A DNA stretch of 23,234 nt from JBAZKK01 sp964456925 (GCA_964456925.1 CAYWCX010000014.1:1-23234), one strand, 5' to 3'. Numbered from the stretch's first letter, positions 1 through 7,438 are shown. Numbers and translations: made by a program. The notes: generated by a model from the sequence alone, not told the origin.

Positions 1-1043
1 TGATTGTTGGCGACCCGGATACCAACCTCGCAGCTACGGGTTGGGGCGGAACAGCCGGTGTGGTTATGGCAAACAACACCAGCTGGTTTTATACGCCTGC
101 GCCGGATTTGAGTCTGCGCAAGGCATTTGATGCCGTAAGGGTGACCCTGGATTATGACCCCTTAGTCATTGACGGTATCTATGCGGTAGTAAAAGAAAAT
201 AATGTTTCCCAAGATGATGATACCAATTTATTTGGCGTGAATGCTGCCTATGATTTCAAGGATAAGATGAAGACCGTAGGCGAGGCGTATTATTTCGCCA
301 AATACATCGGCCGCAAGGCAAATGATAGCGCAAGCAGAAGCAAGGTTGACCGTACCGATACCATTGGTCTGCGCGTAAAGACCGAGCCCATTGAAAACCT
401 TACTACGCAAGTAGAAGGCGCTTTCCAGTTTGGTGAATATGACCCTGTAAATGATCCCAATGATGTCGGTACGCAGACGTACCGCAGGCGCGAGGCTTGG
501 GCAGGCCAGGCAATGGCAAGTTACAACCTTGATATGAAATACAAACCAGTGGTCTCGGGTGTTTATGCCTTCTTCTCTGGAGAACGTAAAACCTCTACCA
601 GAAGCACAGGCGCCGATGACAAATATCATGGTTGGGACCCGATGTTTGAAAACCAGACCTTCGGCCACATCATGAACTCCCTTATGGAGCAGACCAACAT
701 GCATATCGTGGGCTTGGGTGCTAAGGCGACTCCAATGGAGGATATAACCTTAGATTTGAATTATTACGCCTACAGGTTACAACGCGCGTATAATGACCTA
801 GACTCAGCTATTTTGAACGGATTATCCAACGGTCAAACCTACAGAATGTCTAATAAGAAATTCCTCGGTCAGGAATTAGACATGAGCTTAGTCTATGACT
901 ATACCGAGGACGTGCAGTTCAGCCTGCTGGCAGGTATGTTCTTGCCGGGTAAGGCATTCTATGCCGGCGGTGACGGTGACGACTATGCAAAGAACAATAA
1001 CGCTGCCACCGAGCTCATCGGTGCAATGAAGGTAACATTCTAA
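1..1043 (+). CDS. Outer-membrane beta-barrel (porin-like) protein, C-terminal part
   Basis: Partial gene. The frame is open from base 3 with no stop, so the true start lies upstream and the GTG at 60 is unlikely to be the start. The visible ~346 residues alternate polar and hydrophobic or aromatic residues in strand-length stretches, rich in Tyr, Gly, Asp and Asn, as in transmembrane beta-barrels. The last residues are MKVTF; a C-terminal Phe preceded by alternating hydrophobics is the known recognition signal for the Bam insertion machinery. I infer an outer-membrane porin or export barrel of a diderm. It resembles the alginate-export/porin-type barrels common in uncultured PVC bacteria, but the substrate cannot be read from the sequence. 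The N-terminal signal peptide is outside the window. A perfect terminator follows. Confidence 0.75.
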   Translation, partial: IVGDPDTNLAATGWGGTAGVVMANNTSWFYTPAPDLSLRKAFDAVRVTLDYDPLVIDGIYAVVKENNVSQDDDTNLFGVNAAYDFKDKMKTVGEAYYFAKYIGRKANDSASRSKVDRTDTIGLRVKTEPIENLTTQVEGAFQFGEYDPVNDPNDVGTQTYRRREAWAGQAMASYNLDMKYKPVVSGVYAFFSGERKTSTRSTGADDKYHGWDPMFENQTFGHIMNSLMEQTNMHIVGLGAKATPMEDITLDLNYYAYRLQRAYNDLDSAILNGLSNGQTYRMSNKKFLGQELDMSLVYDYTEDVQFSLLAGMFLPGKAFYAGGDGDDYAKNNNAATELIGAMKVTF

Positions 1044-1067
1044 TACTGTTTATGTCAGCAACACCGA

Positions 1068-1100
1068 CCCTCGCAGGAGTGTATCCTGCGAGGGTTTTTT
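1068..1100 (+). terminator. Rho-independent terminator after the barrel gene
   Basis: A perfect 11-bp stem CCCTCGCAGGA / TCCTGCGAGGG with a 5-nt loop (GTGTA) is followed directly by six T. It begins 25 nt after the barrel stop codon. The T-run ends only 11 nt before the next start codon. Confidence 0.93.
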
Positions 1101-1111
1101 AATATCCCCGC
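1100..1111 (+). promoter_or_regulatory. Possible -10 element for a leaderless GH57 transcript
   Basis: TAATAT at 1100-1105 sits 6 nt before the ATG at 1112, the spacing expected if transcription starts at the start codon. There is no Shine-Dalgarno sequence in the 11 nt between the terminator and the ATG. No good -35 is seen (the region falls inside the hairpin), so this is tentative; read-through of the terminator is the alternative. Confidence 0.35.
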
Positions 1112-2653
1112 ATGCTGCATCTTGCCATTATCTACCATATGCACCAGCCATATTATCAAAACCTCCTTACAGGGGAGGTGCCTTTACCCTGGGTGCGCCT
1201 GCACGGCATCAAGGATTATCTGGATATGGTCCAGATGTTGGATAAATATCCCGGGATTAAACTTACCTTTAATTTAGTGCCTTCGTTAATAGAACAAATT
1301 GATGATTTTATCAAAGGCAGCGCCAGGGATAAATTCCTGGAGCTTTCCCTTAAGCCGGCAGAAGTATTAAACGGTGAGGAAAAAAAGTTTATCCTGGCGA
1401 ATTTCTTTTCCATCAGCAAGGAAAGGGTAATCTCGTTATTCCCGCGTTATTATGAATTGTATTTCAAAAAAAAGGCAGGCATTAATTTTAATACCCAGGA
1501 CTACCTGGATTTACAGGTCTGGTTTAACTTAAGCTGGTTTGACCCGCTCTTCAGGGATAATATCGCAGGATTAAAAAACCTGGTAGAAAAGGGGAGGTTC
1601 TTTAGCGAAGAGGATAAACAACTCTGCCTGGAAGAGCAGACAGAAATTTTAAAACAAATAACCCCTGCCTATAAAAAGTTCCAGGATAACCGTCAGGTCG
1701 AAGTAACCACGAGCCCTTATTATCACCCGATATTGCCTTTGCTTTATAATACCAAAATTGCCAGGGAGGCCGATATCAAGACGGTCTTGCCCCGGGAACA
1801 ATTCAGTTATCCTGAAGATGTCAGGGCGCAAATTGAAAGCGCCTTCGGGTTCTACCGCGAAAAATTCGGGGTGCCGCCTGTCGGGATGTGGCCGTCGGAG
1901 GAATCGGTAAGCGAACACATCCTGCCTTACATCAGAGCGTCCGGGATAAACTGGATTGTTGCCGACGAGGCCATTCTCTTTAAGTCTTTAAATAAAAAAA
2001 GAAGGGATGCCCGGCTTATTTATCAGCCCTATCTGCTAAAAAGAGAAGAGGGCAGCCTCAATATCGTTTTTCGCGACCGCAACCTCTCGGATTTAATCAG
2101 TTTCGTTTATCACCGCCGGGATGCTAAAGATGCGGTAGCGGACTTTATGCGGCACCTGGAAGATACCCGCCGCGCCTTTAGTGATGGGGATATCCTGGTT
2201 ACAGTTGCTATGGATGGGGAGAATGCCTGGGAGTATTTTGCCAATGACGGCCATGAATTCCTCGAGTTACTTTACCAGCGCCTTTCGGAAAGCAGTTTTA
2301 TCAAGACGACTACCGTCAGCGAATACCTTAAAACGCACCCGCCTAAAAAAAATATCAAACGACTGGCTGCTGGCTCCTGGATTTACGGTAATTTCGGCAA
2401 GTGGATCGGAAATCCCTCTAAGGTCAGGGCCTGGGAGTGGCTGGCGCAGGCGAGGGGAGAGCTGGAAAAATTAACATCTGTATTACCGGAAGAAAAACTG
2501 CGGCAGGCGCGCAAACAGATTTATATTGCCGAAGGCAGCGATTGGTTCTGGTGGTATGGAGAGGACCCGGACGGCAGTTTTGACCGGCTCTTCCGTATGC
2601 ACTTAACTAATTTCTATGCTATTATCGACAAGCCTGCCCCCAATTTTTCATAG
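1112..2653 (+). CDS. Glycoside hydrolase family 57 protein (alpha-amylase/amylopullulanase-like)
   Basis: GH57 enzymes act on alpha-glucans such as starch and glycogen with retention of configuration. The conserved family motifs are visible: HMHQP at residues 9-13, GMWPSEE at 258-264 with Glu263 as likely nucleophile, and MDGENAWE at 367-374 with Asp368 as likely acid/base. The C-terminal helical part has the typical SDWFWWYG segment. At 513 residues it is the size of a catalytic domain plus helical domain, with no added modules. No signal peptide is seen, so it is probably cytoplasmic and may act on stored glycogen. Only this ATG is possible, since an in-frame stop lies at 1100. The nearby ParA protein carries a glycogen-binding domain. 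Hydrolase versus transferase or branching activity cannot be decided. Confidence 0.9.
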   Translation: MLHLAIIYHMHQPYYQNLLTGEVPLPWVRLHGIKDYLDMVQMLDKYPGIKLTFNLVPSLIEQIDDFIKGSARDKFLELSLKPAEVLNGEEKKFILANFFSISKERVISLFPRYYELYFKKKAGINFNTQDYLDLQVWFNLSWFDPLFRDNIAGLKNLVEKGRFFSEEDKQLCLEEQTEILKQITPAYKKFQDNRQVEVTTSPYYHPILPLLYNTKIAREADIKTVLPREQFSYPEDVRAQIESAFGFYREKFGVPPVGMWPSEESVSEHILPYIRASGINWIVADEAILFKSLNKKRRDARLIYQPYLLKREEGSLNIVFRDRNLSDLISFVYHRRDAKDAVADFMRHLEDTRRAFSDGDILVTVAMDGENAWEYFANDGHEFLELLYQRLSESSFIKTTTVSEYLKTHPPKKNIKRLAAGSWIYGNFGKWIGNPSKVRAWEWLAQARGELEKLTSVLPEEKLRQARKQIYIAEGSDWFWWYGEDPDGSFDRLFRMHLTNFYAIIDKPAPNFS

Positions 2654-2704
2654 AGACGTTTTCCATCCAATCGGGAAAGATATTTCCCGCAGCAAACTAA
2701 CTCA

Positions 2705-2733
2705 TTGACAATCAAGGAGTTTTGTGCTATAAA
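2705..2733 (+). promoter_or_regulatory. Sigma70-type promoter for the downstream gene run
   Basis: TTGACA (2705-2710), a 17-nt spacer and TATAAA (2728-2733). Predicted transcription start is near 2740, about 27 nt before the start codon at 2767. It lies in the 113-nt gap after the GH57 gene. Confidence 0.8.
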
Positions 2734-2766
2734 AATAACAATTAAGCAGGGATTCATTAATAGCTT

Positions 2767-3339
2767 ATGGATAAGAAAGATATTTACGAACACCTGGCCA
2801 AGATTTACCTTGATGCCTCGTCGCAAACCCCCAAGGAACCCCGCAGGAATTTTCTCTATAAACATAAGAATGTCTTTTTAGGTTTAACCGTCCTTGCCAT
2901 AGCGCTTTCCTTTGTTTTGTTTACTTCTTTTAACCCCGCGAAATTAAACAAAACTCCCGGTGAAATAGCGCTGGTTTTACAACCCGAAGCCACCAGGATT
3001 AATTTTAATTTCGACCCCGCTAAAAAAGAAACCTACACCATTGACATCAAAAAGCTCAACCTTAGCCGTTTTCGCGCGCTCGCTTTTTCCCTTAAAAAAG
3101 CCAACTATTTTGATAACATTTCGGTGCGGGTGGAGTTTACCAGCGCCTTTCGGGAGAAATCCGAAATCTACGTTAAGAACATACCGTACCGCTGGAAGGA
3201 TTACTATATCGAATTATCCCAATTTAAGAATATCAGCAATTGGGCAAATATACGCAGCCTTGCCTTTATCGTGGAAGAATGGAATGCCAGAGAGCATCAC
3301 GGCGTTGTTTATATCGATAATATCAGACTGTTGCGTTAA
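2767..3339 (+). CDS. Membrane-anchored protein with C-terminal beta-sandwich (carbohydrate-binding-like) domain
   Basis: Not a named family that I recognise. Residues 1-36 are charged and probably cytoplasmic. One hydrophobic segment lies at about 37-55. The remaining ~130 residues look like a beta-sandwich, ending in the strand VVYIDNIRLL, typical of the last strand of CBM11/galactose-binding-like folds. The protein is therefore a single-pass protein with the domain outside the cytoplasm. The gene is first after a strong promoter and ends 19 nt before the parA-like gene, so they are probably cotranscribed. The Shine-Dalgarno is weak (AGGGA about 14 nt upstream). A role in glycan binding fits the neighbouring GH57 and glycogen-binding ParA genes, but is inference. 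Confidence 0.7.
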   Translation: MDKKDIYEHLAKIYLDASSQTPKEPRRNFLYKHKNVFLGLTVLAIALSFVLFTSFNPAKLNKTPGEIALVLQPEATRINFNFDPAKKETYTIDIKKLNLSRFRALAFSLKKANYFDNISVRVEFTSAFREKSEIYVKNIPYRWKDYYIELSQFKNISNWANIRSLAFIVEEWNAREHHGVVYIDNIRLLR

Positions 3340-3358
3340 ACCTTGGAGGAGATGTTAA

Positions 3359-4345
3359 ATGCGCATTATCTCAGTCACTAATCAAAAAGGCGGTTGCGGC
3401 AAAACCACCACCGCCGTAAACCTGGCGGCTTCCTTGATGAGCAATGGCAGGAAGGTTTTACTGATTGACCTTGACCCCCAGGCGCACGCCACTTCGGGAC
3501 TTAACATTAAAACGGATTTGAATATCTATAACGTGCTTTCCAAAATAACTCCCCAGAAAGCCACCCTGCAGGATATTTTACAAAAAGTTGATAACAACTT
3601 TTATCTGGCGCCGTCCGGAATTGTCCTAAGCACCCTGGAGCAGGAACTGGCAGGAGAGATTGGCAGGGAATCGCGCCTGAACTGGGTGCTGAACAATTTT
3701 AAGGGCGACTTTGATTACATCCTGATTGATTGCCCCCCGAACTTAGGGATTCTTACCATCAACGCTATCCGGGCCTCGGATGAAGTAATCATCCCGGTCG
3801 AGGCCAGCAGGTTTTCCCTGGAGGGCCTGGGCCAGCTCCTTGAGATTATCAACCTGGTCAAAGACCGGCTTGGCCATAGCGTCTCGCACCGCATCCTGAT
3901 TACCAATTTTGACTCGCGCCTGCGGCATTCCTTTGAAATGCTCGACCGCATCAAATCCGCCTTTAAGGATAAGCTCTTCGGCACCATTATGCACGTCAAC
4001 GTCAAGCTTAAGGAAGCCCAGAACCAGGGCACGCATATAATGAATTACGATAAGTACTGCCGCGGCGCCAAAGATTATTTCAGCCTTTCGCGCGAAATCA
4101 TCATAGCGGAAGACGGTAGCATTCGTCAGCGGGAAAAGAAGGCGCCTGACGTCAAGAAAAGGATGCAGGAGATTATGCGGCAGGAACTGCCGAAGTTCAG
4201 CGATGTCTTCTTTTCGATTTTTGCCCCCGATGCCCGGGAGGTTTATGTGGTCGGCGATTTCAACAACTGGAAGATAGACCGGGAAAGCTGTATGCAGAAG
4301 GAGGGCAGTTTCTGGGCGAAAAGGATTAACATCGCCTGCGGAAAA
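3359..4345 (+). CDS. ParA/Soj-type ATPase fused to a glycogen-binding (AMPK/CBM48-like) domain, truncated by the gap
   Basis: Residues 1-250 are a ParA/MinD-type ATPase: deviant Walker A KGGCGKTT at 10-17, LLIDLDP with Asp37/Asp39, and DCPP at 124-127. Such ATPases form ATP-dependent dimers that position chromosomes, plasmids or protein complexes. After a charged linker (~255-278), residues 281-329 match an AMPK-type glycogen-binding domain, with FSIFAP, VYVVGDFNNW and the spacing to FWAKRI. The domain is cut by the N run at 4346, so the true C-terminus is unknown. The start has a strong Shine-Dalgarno (GGAGGAG at 3345-3351). I infer an ATPase that targets or responds to glycogen. No parB gene or parS site is visible. 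Confidence 0.88.
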
Positions 4346-4445
4346 NNNNNNNNNNNNNNNNNNNNNNNNNNNNNNNNNNNNNNNNNNNNNNNNNNNNNNN
4401 NNNNNNNNNNNNNNNNNNNNNNNNNNNNNNNNNNNNNNNNNNNNN
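4346..4445. other. Assembly gap of 100 N
   Basis: Exactly 100 N, a conventional placeholder for an unknown distance. Reading through it joins two unrelated genes, the ParA fusion and a DUF4870-like membrane protein, in one frame by chance. Confidence 0.99.
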
Positions 4446-4654
4446 TCCATCACGCCAAGCAGGGGCTGGTGTTGTTTGTCTTTGAAAGCGCGGTTTTTAT
4501 CCTTTCGATTATACCGCTGTTGGGCTGGCTGTTGGGCTGGCTGGGTTTCGTATTGTTTTTCCTGTTTTCGGTCTGGGGAATGCTTGAGGCCTCCGGGGGC
4601 AAATACAGCCGCCTTCCGGTAGTGGCGGATATCGCGGATAAAATCATCTTATAA
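4446..4654 (+). CDS. DUF4870-like small membrane protein, C-terminal part
   Basis: Only the last ~68 codons are visible (in frame from 4448) because the 5' part is lost in the gap. The segment begins HHAKQGLVLF, close to the conserved FHAKQGL... motif of DUF4870/Tic20-like small membrane proteins. Two hydrophobic stretches follow (about residues 6-20 and 22-42 of the visible part), then a polar tail. Function in this family is unknown. It is not the C-terminus of the ParA protein: the sequence character changes completely, and the family normally starts its own gene. The nitroreductase gene starts 11 nt downstream. Confidence 0.7.
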
Positions 4655-4665
4655 AGATTTGCCTT

Positions 4666-5163
4666 ATGATGGAGACGCAGGAAGCGATTAAGCAGCGCCG
4701 CAGCTGCCGCAGTTTTAACGGCAAAGCCGTATCGAAAGAATTAGTCGAGCGGCTGGTTGATTCTGCCCGCCTGGCGCCCACTGCCAGGAACATCCAGCCC
4801 TGGGAATTCATAGCCATCACTAAAAGAGAAACTTTGGAAAAACTGGCGCAATTGGCAGATAACGGCCGTTTTCTTTCCGGGAGCGCCTGCTGTATCGCGG
4901 TGCTGTCACAGGAAACCAAGTATTACCTGGAGGACGGCTCGGCTGCCACCCAGAACATATTGCTTGCTGCTACGGACCTCGGCCTTGCGAGTTGCTGGGT
5001 CGCCGGAGATAAAAAGGATTACTGCGATAAGGTTAAGGAATTACTGGGTGCGCCCAAAGGCTTTAAACTGGTAAGCCTCGTTGCTTTGGGTTATTCTGAT
5101 ACCGGCCTCGAAACGCCTGCCAAAAGGCCGTTAAAAGATATTTTGCGCTGGGAGAAATTCTAA
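4666..5163 (+). CDS. Nitroreductase family protein (FMN-dependent)
   Basis: FMN-dependent NAD(P)H oxidoreductase of the nitroreductase superfamily. Seen: the N-terminal RRSCRSF (11-17), which contacts FMN phosphate in this family, and SARLAPTARNIQPWEF at ~32-47. The Gly/Ala-rich central helix AATQNILLAATDLGLASCW and a C-terminal LGYSD...KRPL segment follow. At 165 residues it is a short, single-domain member. The start could be the first or second of two adjacent ATGs; no strong Shine-Dalgarno separates them. It probably lies in the same transcript as its neighbours. Substrate unknown; family members reduce nitroaromatics, quinones or flavins. Confidence 0.88.
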   Translation: MMETQEAIKQRRSCRSFNGKAVSKELVERLVDSARLAPTARNIQPWEFIAITKRETLEKLAQLADNGRFLSGSACCIAVLSQETKYYLEDGSAATQNILLAATDLGLASCWVAGDKKDYCDKVKELLGAPKGFKLVSLVALGYSDTGLETPAKRPLKDILRWEKF

Positions 5164-5176
5164 AAAGGAGGTTGCT

Positions 5177-5584
5177 ATGGCTGCCAAAAAGAAGAAAGCC
5201 AGAAAGGCGCCTGCGAGGAAAAAGGTGGCTAAAAGAAAGCCGGCACGCAAGGCTGCCCCCAAGAAAAAGGTAATCAGGAGAAAAAAAGTCGTTAAGAAGG
5301 CCCCCAAAAAGGCGGCAGGGGCCAAAAAAAGGATAATTGACGCCAAGGCAATCGGTATTATCACGCATTATTTTCCCCACGTGCAGGCTGCGGTGGTCAA
5401 ACTGAACGCCCCTTTGAATTTAGGGGATACTATTAAGGTAAAGGGGCATACCACTGATTTCACTCAGACCGTAACCTCAATGCAGATTGACCGTGTTCCC
5501 ATAACTCAAGCCCAGAAGGGCCAGGAGATCGGCCTGATGGTGGTTTCCCGGGTGCGCAGAAACGATGTTGTTTGCCTGCCTTAA
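5177..5584 (+). CDS. Lys/Ala-rich (histone H1-like) tail fused to an EF-Tu domain-2-like beta-barrel
   Basis: Residues 1-51 are almost only Lys, Ala, Arg, Pro and Val in KKA/KRKPARKAA-type repeats, as in histone H1-like bacterial proteins and in Lys-rich tails that bind nucleic acid. Residues ~52-135 match the small translation elongation factor-like proteins (EF-Tu domain 2 fold): IGIITHYFPHVQAAVVKL, LNLGDTIKVKG, FTQTVTSMQID, and KGQEIGLMV. Family members are usually ~80-90 residues without the basic tail. A strong Shine-Dalgarno (AAGGAGG) lies just upstream of the ATG. The role is unknown; RNA, ribosome or DNA association is inferred from the tail. Confidence 0.82.
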   Translation: MAAKKKKARKAPARKKVAKRKPARKAAPKKKVIRRKKVVKKAPKKAAGAKKRIIDAKAIGIITHYFPHVQAAVVKLNAPLNLGDTIKVKGHTTDFTQTVTSMQIDRVPITQAQKGQEIGLMVVSRVRRNDVVCLP

Positions 5585-5615
5585 AACGGAAACGGAATAG
5601 GAGGGAGGTAACGAT

Positions 5616-5912
5616 ATGATTGGAATGCCCTGTTTAGGTATCTCAGGGGCTGCCTTACTGGTAGCCTTAGCCGCAGGTTATCTTGTCTGCTCTTTAGCCA
5701 AAAAGGAGCAGGGGACAATGAAGACCGTGGGCTATATCATCGGAGTAGGTATTATTGTGGTAGCGGGGTTGTTGATTGTGAACGCCCTGATACTCACGAC
5801 AAGGCATTGTAAAATGAAGGGATGGTTTGATAAGAGTATGATGCCTTCGATGCAACAGGGACCTGCGGGCATGCGGATGAAGGATATGCCGATGGCACCA
5901 TCAAGTAAATAG
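5616..5912 (+). CDS. Small two-span membrane protein with Met-rich tail
   Basis: No family recognised. Two hydrophobic segments (about residues 7-27 and 38-61) are separated by a short polar loop. The soluble tail (62-98) is rich in Met with a His-Cys pair and Lys (HCKMKGW, MMPSMQQ, MRMKDMPM). Met/His/Cys-rich tails sometimes bind copper or other soft metals, but no clear metal site is defined here. The gene has a very strong Shine-Dalgarno (GGAGGGAGGT) and ends the + strand run ahead of a hairpin. Confidence 0.65.
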   Translation: MIGMPCLGISGAALLVALAAGYLVCSLAKKEQGTMKTVGYIIGVGIIVVAGLLIVNALILTTRHCKMKGWFDKSMMPSMQQGPAGMRMKDMPMAPSSK

Positions 5913-5926
5913 AATACCGGTTTTAC

Positions 5927-5962
5927 AAAGGGCTTTTTGCGGATGCGGAAAGCCCTTTAAAA
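5927..5962 (+). terminator. Probable terminator hairpin after the small membrane protein
   Basis: AAAGGGCTTT (5927-5936) pairs with AAAGCCCTTT (5949-5958). The stem extends inward by two G-U and two G-C pairs around a GGAT loop, giving 14 bp. Only TTT inside the stem serves as the U-tract and A-rich sequence follows, so termination strength is uncertain. Confidence 0.6.
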
Positions 5963-5974
5963 TCCCTTATTTAA

Positions 5975-6028
5975 GAGTAAGAACTCATAATAACCTTGTA
6001 TTTAAATTGAGTTCCTACTCATAATAAC
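5975..6028 (+). promoter_or_regulatory. Tandem palindromic operator and promoter of the DUF134 gene
   Basis: Two copies of GAGT-N4-ACTC-ATAATAAC lie 34 bp apart, at 5975-5994 and 6009-6028. The second overlaps a probable promoter: TTGTAT at 5996-6001, an 18-nt spacer, and CATAAT at 6020-6025. The start codon at 6047 is 19 nt after the repeat. Such placement fits repression, probably by the encoded DNA-binding protein. Confidence 0.65.
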
Positions 6029-6046
6029 TATGGGGTTAAAATCTAT

Positions 6047-6391
6047 ATGAAACCAAAAGGAAGGCCTAAAAAATATAGGATTGTAAGGGTAGACCCTAAA
6101 ATCAGCCAATTTAGCCCCAGGGGCAAGCCGGGAAGACCAGAAGAGGTTAACCTGACAATGGACGAATTTGAGGCAATACGATTGGCGGATTTTATGGGTT
6201 TAAGCCAAATTGAGGCTGCTCGGTCCATGCATATATCGCAACAAACCTTCAGCCGTATCCTGAGAAAGGGCCGCCGGGTCATTGCCGAGACCCTGGTAAA
6301 AGGCAGGATCATCAGGATCCAGGGAGGTTACTACATCATCAGTTCGCACCAAAATAATGCCCCAAATCCCACCAAAAATACTCCAAAATAA
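6047..6391 (+). CDS. UPF0251/DUF134 predicted DNA-binding protein
   Basis: Matches the UPF0251 (DUF134) family: N-terminal GRPKK basic segment, then TMDEFEAIRLADFMGLSQIEAARSM (about 39-62), then a helix-turn-helix of sigma-factor region-4 type, ISQQTFSRILRKGRRVIAETLVKG (about 65-88). At 114 residues it is full length. These proteins are often found near dinitrogenase iron-molybdenum cofactor (NifX/NifB-type) genes, but none is visible here, so this copy is alone. It stands alone on the + strand ahead of a set of - strand genes. The paired operator just upstream suggests autoregulation. No clear Shine-Dalgarno is seen. Confidence 0.88.
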   Translation: MKPKGRPKKYRIVRVDPKISQFSPRGKPGRPEEVNLTMDEFEAIRLADFMGLSQIEAARSMHISQQTFSRILRKGRRVIAETLVKGRIIRIQGGYYIISSHQNNAPNPTKNTPK

Positions 6392-6471
6392 ACTTTTAAA
6401 GGCATCCTTATAAACCCGTATCGGTTAAATTTGCTATCTGCCTAACTTCCTATAATATATCTTATGTTAAC

Positions 6472-6498
6472 TTGACAATATTGGAAGAATGGTATAAT
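6472..6498 (+). promoter_or_regulatory. Promoter-like sequence without an evident gene
   Basis: TTGACA (6472-6477) and a perfect TATAAT (6493-6498) with a short 15-nt spacer. It is flanked by a 9-bp inverted repeat, TAACTTCCT (6443-6451) and AGGAAGTTA (6511-6519). No convincing + strand gene follows. The 200-nt gap between the DUF134 and radical SAM stop codons holds nothing else that I can identify. Confidence 0.45.
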
Positions 6499-6594
6499 AT
6501 ATTGAAGTTAAGGAAGTTAAGAAAATTGGGATTTTTCTGTGGAAAAGGCGAAATTGATTTACTCGGACTTACTTATCCTTTTAATCTTTTACAC

Positions 6595-7425
6595 TTAAAA
6601 ACAGATATGAAGTTTATTGGACATCTGAAACTTACGGGCAAGGTCCTGGGTTTTCTCTTTAAGCTGGTGGCTATATTCAGCATATCTGGCAGGATTCGTA
6701 GCCTTATAAAGAAGTAGCCTCCAATTAGCATACTCCTCCCTCCTACTCAGGCCTCTTTTGAGGGTCTCTAAGACCCCCCAACGGGGGTTTAATCTATCCA
6801 CATAAATGCGGTCTAAATCCAGGCCGGATATGGCCCGAAAAAGGGCCTCTAAATTGGCCGGAGTGTCAGTAAATTCAGGTATCAGTGGCCCTAAAAACAC
6901 ATAGGTCTTAATGCCCTTTTCCAGGGCCTTTTTTAGGGTATTTATCCGCTCCAGGGGCTCTGAGGCATAGGGTTCTAAGGCCTTTTGCAGGCCCAGATCC
7001 AGGGTAGTCAGGGTCATGCCTAAACTAGGGGTTTTATAGGCCTCTAAAAGGTCAAAATCGCGGCAAATCAGGGCACTTTTAGTGAGTATATCTACCTCAA
7101 AACCTGCCTCCAAAAGGAGCTTTAAGCAGGCCCTGGAGAGCCGGTATTTTGCCTCTAATGGCTGCCAGGCATCCCCTACTGAGCTCATAAAGACCTCTTT
7201 GGGCGGCTTGATTCTTTTGAGTTGTTTAGCCAGGGCTTCCGGCGCATTGACCTTGACATCCACAAAGTCGCCCCACTCTTCCGGCCGGTCCTTGAACTTC
7301 TTCATATACCTGGCATAGCAGTACAGGCATCTGTGGCTGCAGCCTACGTAGCAATTCAGGGTAAAATCGCTTAAGGAAGACTTATTCAGTAGGGTCTTAC
7401 AGGTAGTTTCCTGGACCTTAAACAT
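6595..7425 (-). CDS. SPL-like radical SAM protein
   Basis: Radical SAM enzyme of the SplB/spore-photoproduct-lyase-like group. The Fe4S4 motif CxxxCxxC is at Cys29, Cys33 and Cys36 (CSHRCLYC), preceded by LNCYVG. PKEVFMSSVGDAWQPLE (~75-90), GMTLTTLD (~136-143) and YVFLGPLIPEFTDT (~187-200) fit the TIM-barrel core. At 276 residues it is complete. True spore photoproduct lyase is unlikely because the organism shows no other sporulation genes here; substrate unknown. The 5' end of this gene is present twice more as decayed fragments upstream (8181-8291, 11391-11455). No strong promoter of its own is seen, though a divergent + strand promoter starts 14 nt upstream. Confidence 0.85.
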   Translation of the reverse strand: MFKVQETTCKTLLNKSSLSDFTLNCYVGCSHRCLYCYARYMKKFKDRPEEWGDFVDVKVNAPEALAKQLKRIKPPKEVFMSSVGDAWQPLEAKYRLSRACLKLLLEAGFEVDILTKSALICRDFDLLEAYKTPSLGMTLTTLDLGLQKALEPYASEPLERINTLKKALEKGIKTYVFLGPLIPEFTDTPANLEALFRAISGLDLDRIYVDRLNPRWGVLETLKRGLSRREEYANWRLLLYKATNPARYAEYSHQLKEKTQDLARKFQMSNKLHICF

Positions 7426-7438
7426 GGCTAAATTTTAC

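Noticed and set aside
228..704. A 158-codon - strand frame inside the beta-barrel gene
   Set aside because: No ribosome-binding site or recognisable family; the + strand frame has clear barrel features.
3359..4654. A single 431-residue ParA-membrane fusion
   Set aside because: It spans 100 N of unknown sequence, and the two halves belong to different families.
5063..5380. Hydrophobic - strand frames opposite the Lys-rich gene
   Set aside because: They are the complement of AAG/AAA-rich codons, which read as Leu/Phe; the + strand gene has a strong Shine-Dalgarno and a recognisable domain.
6472..6717. An 81-codon + strand frame
   Set aside because: It begins at the TTG of a -35 element, its second half lies opposite the radical SAM gene, and it has no ribosome-binding site.
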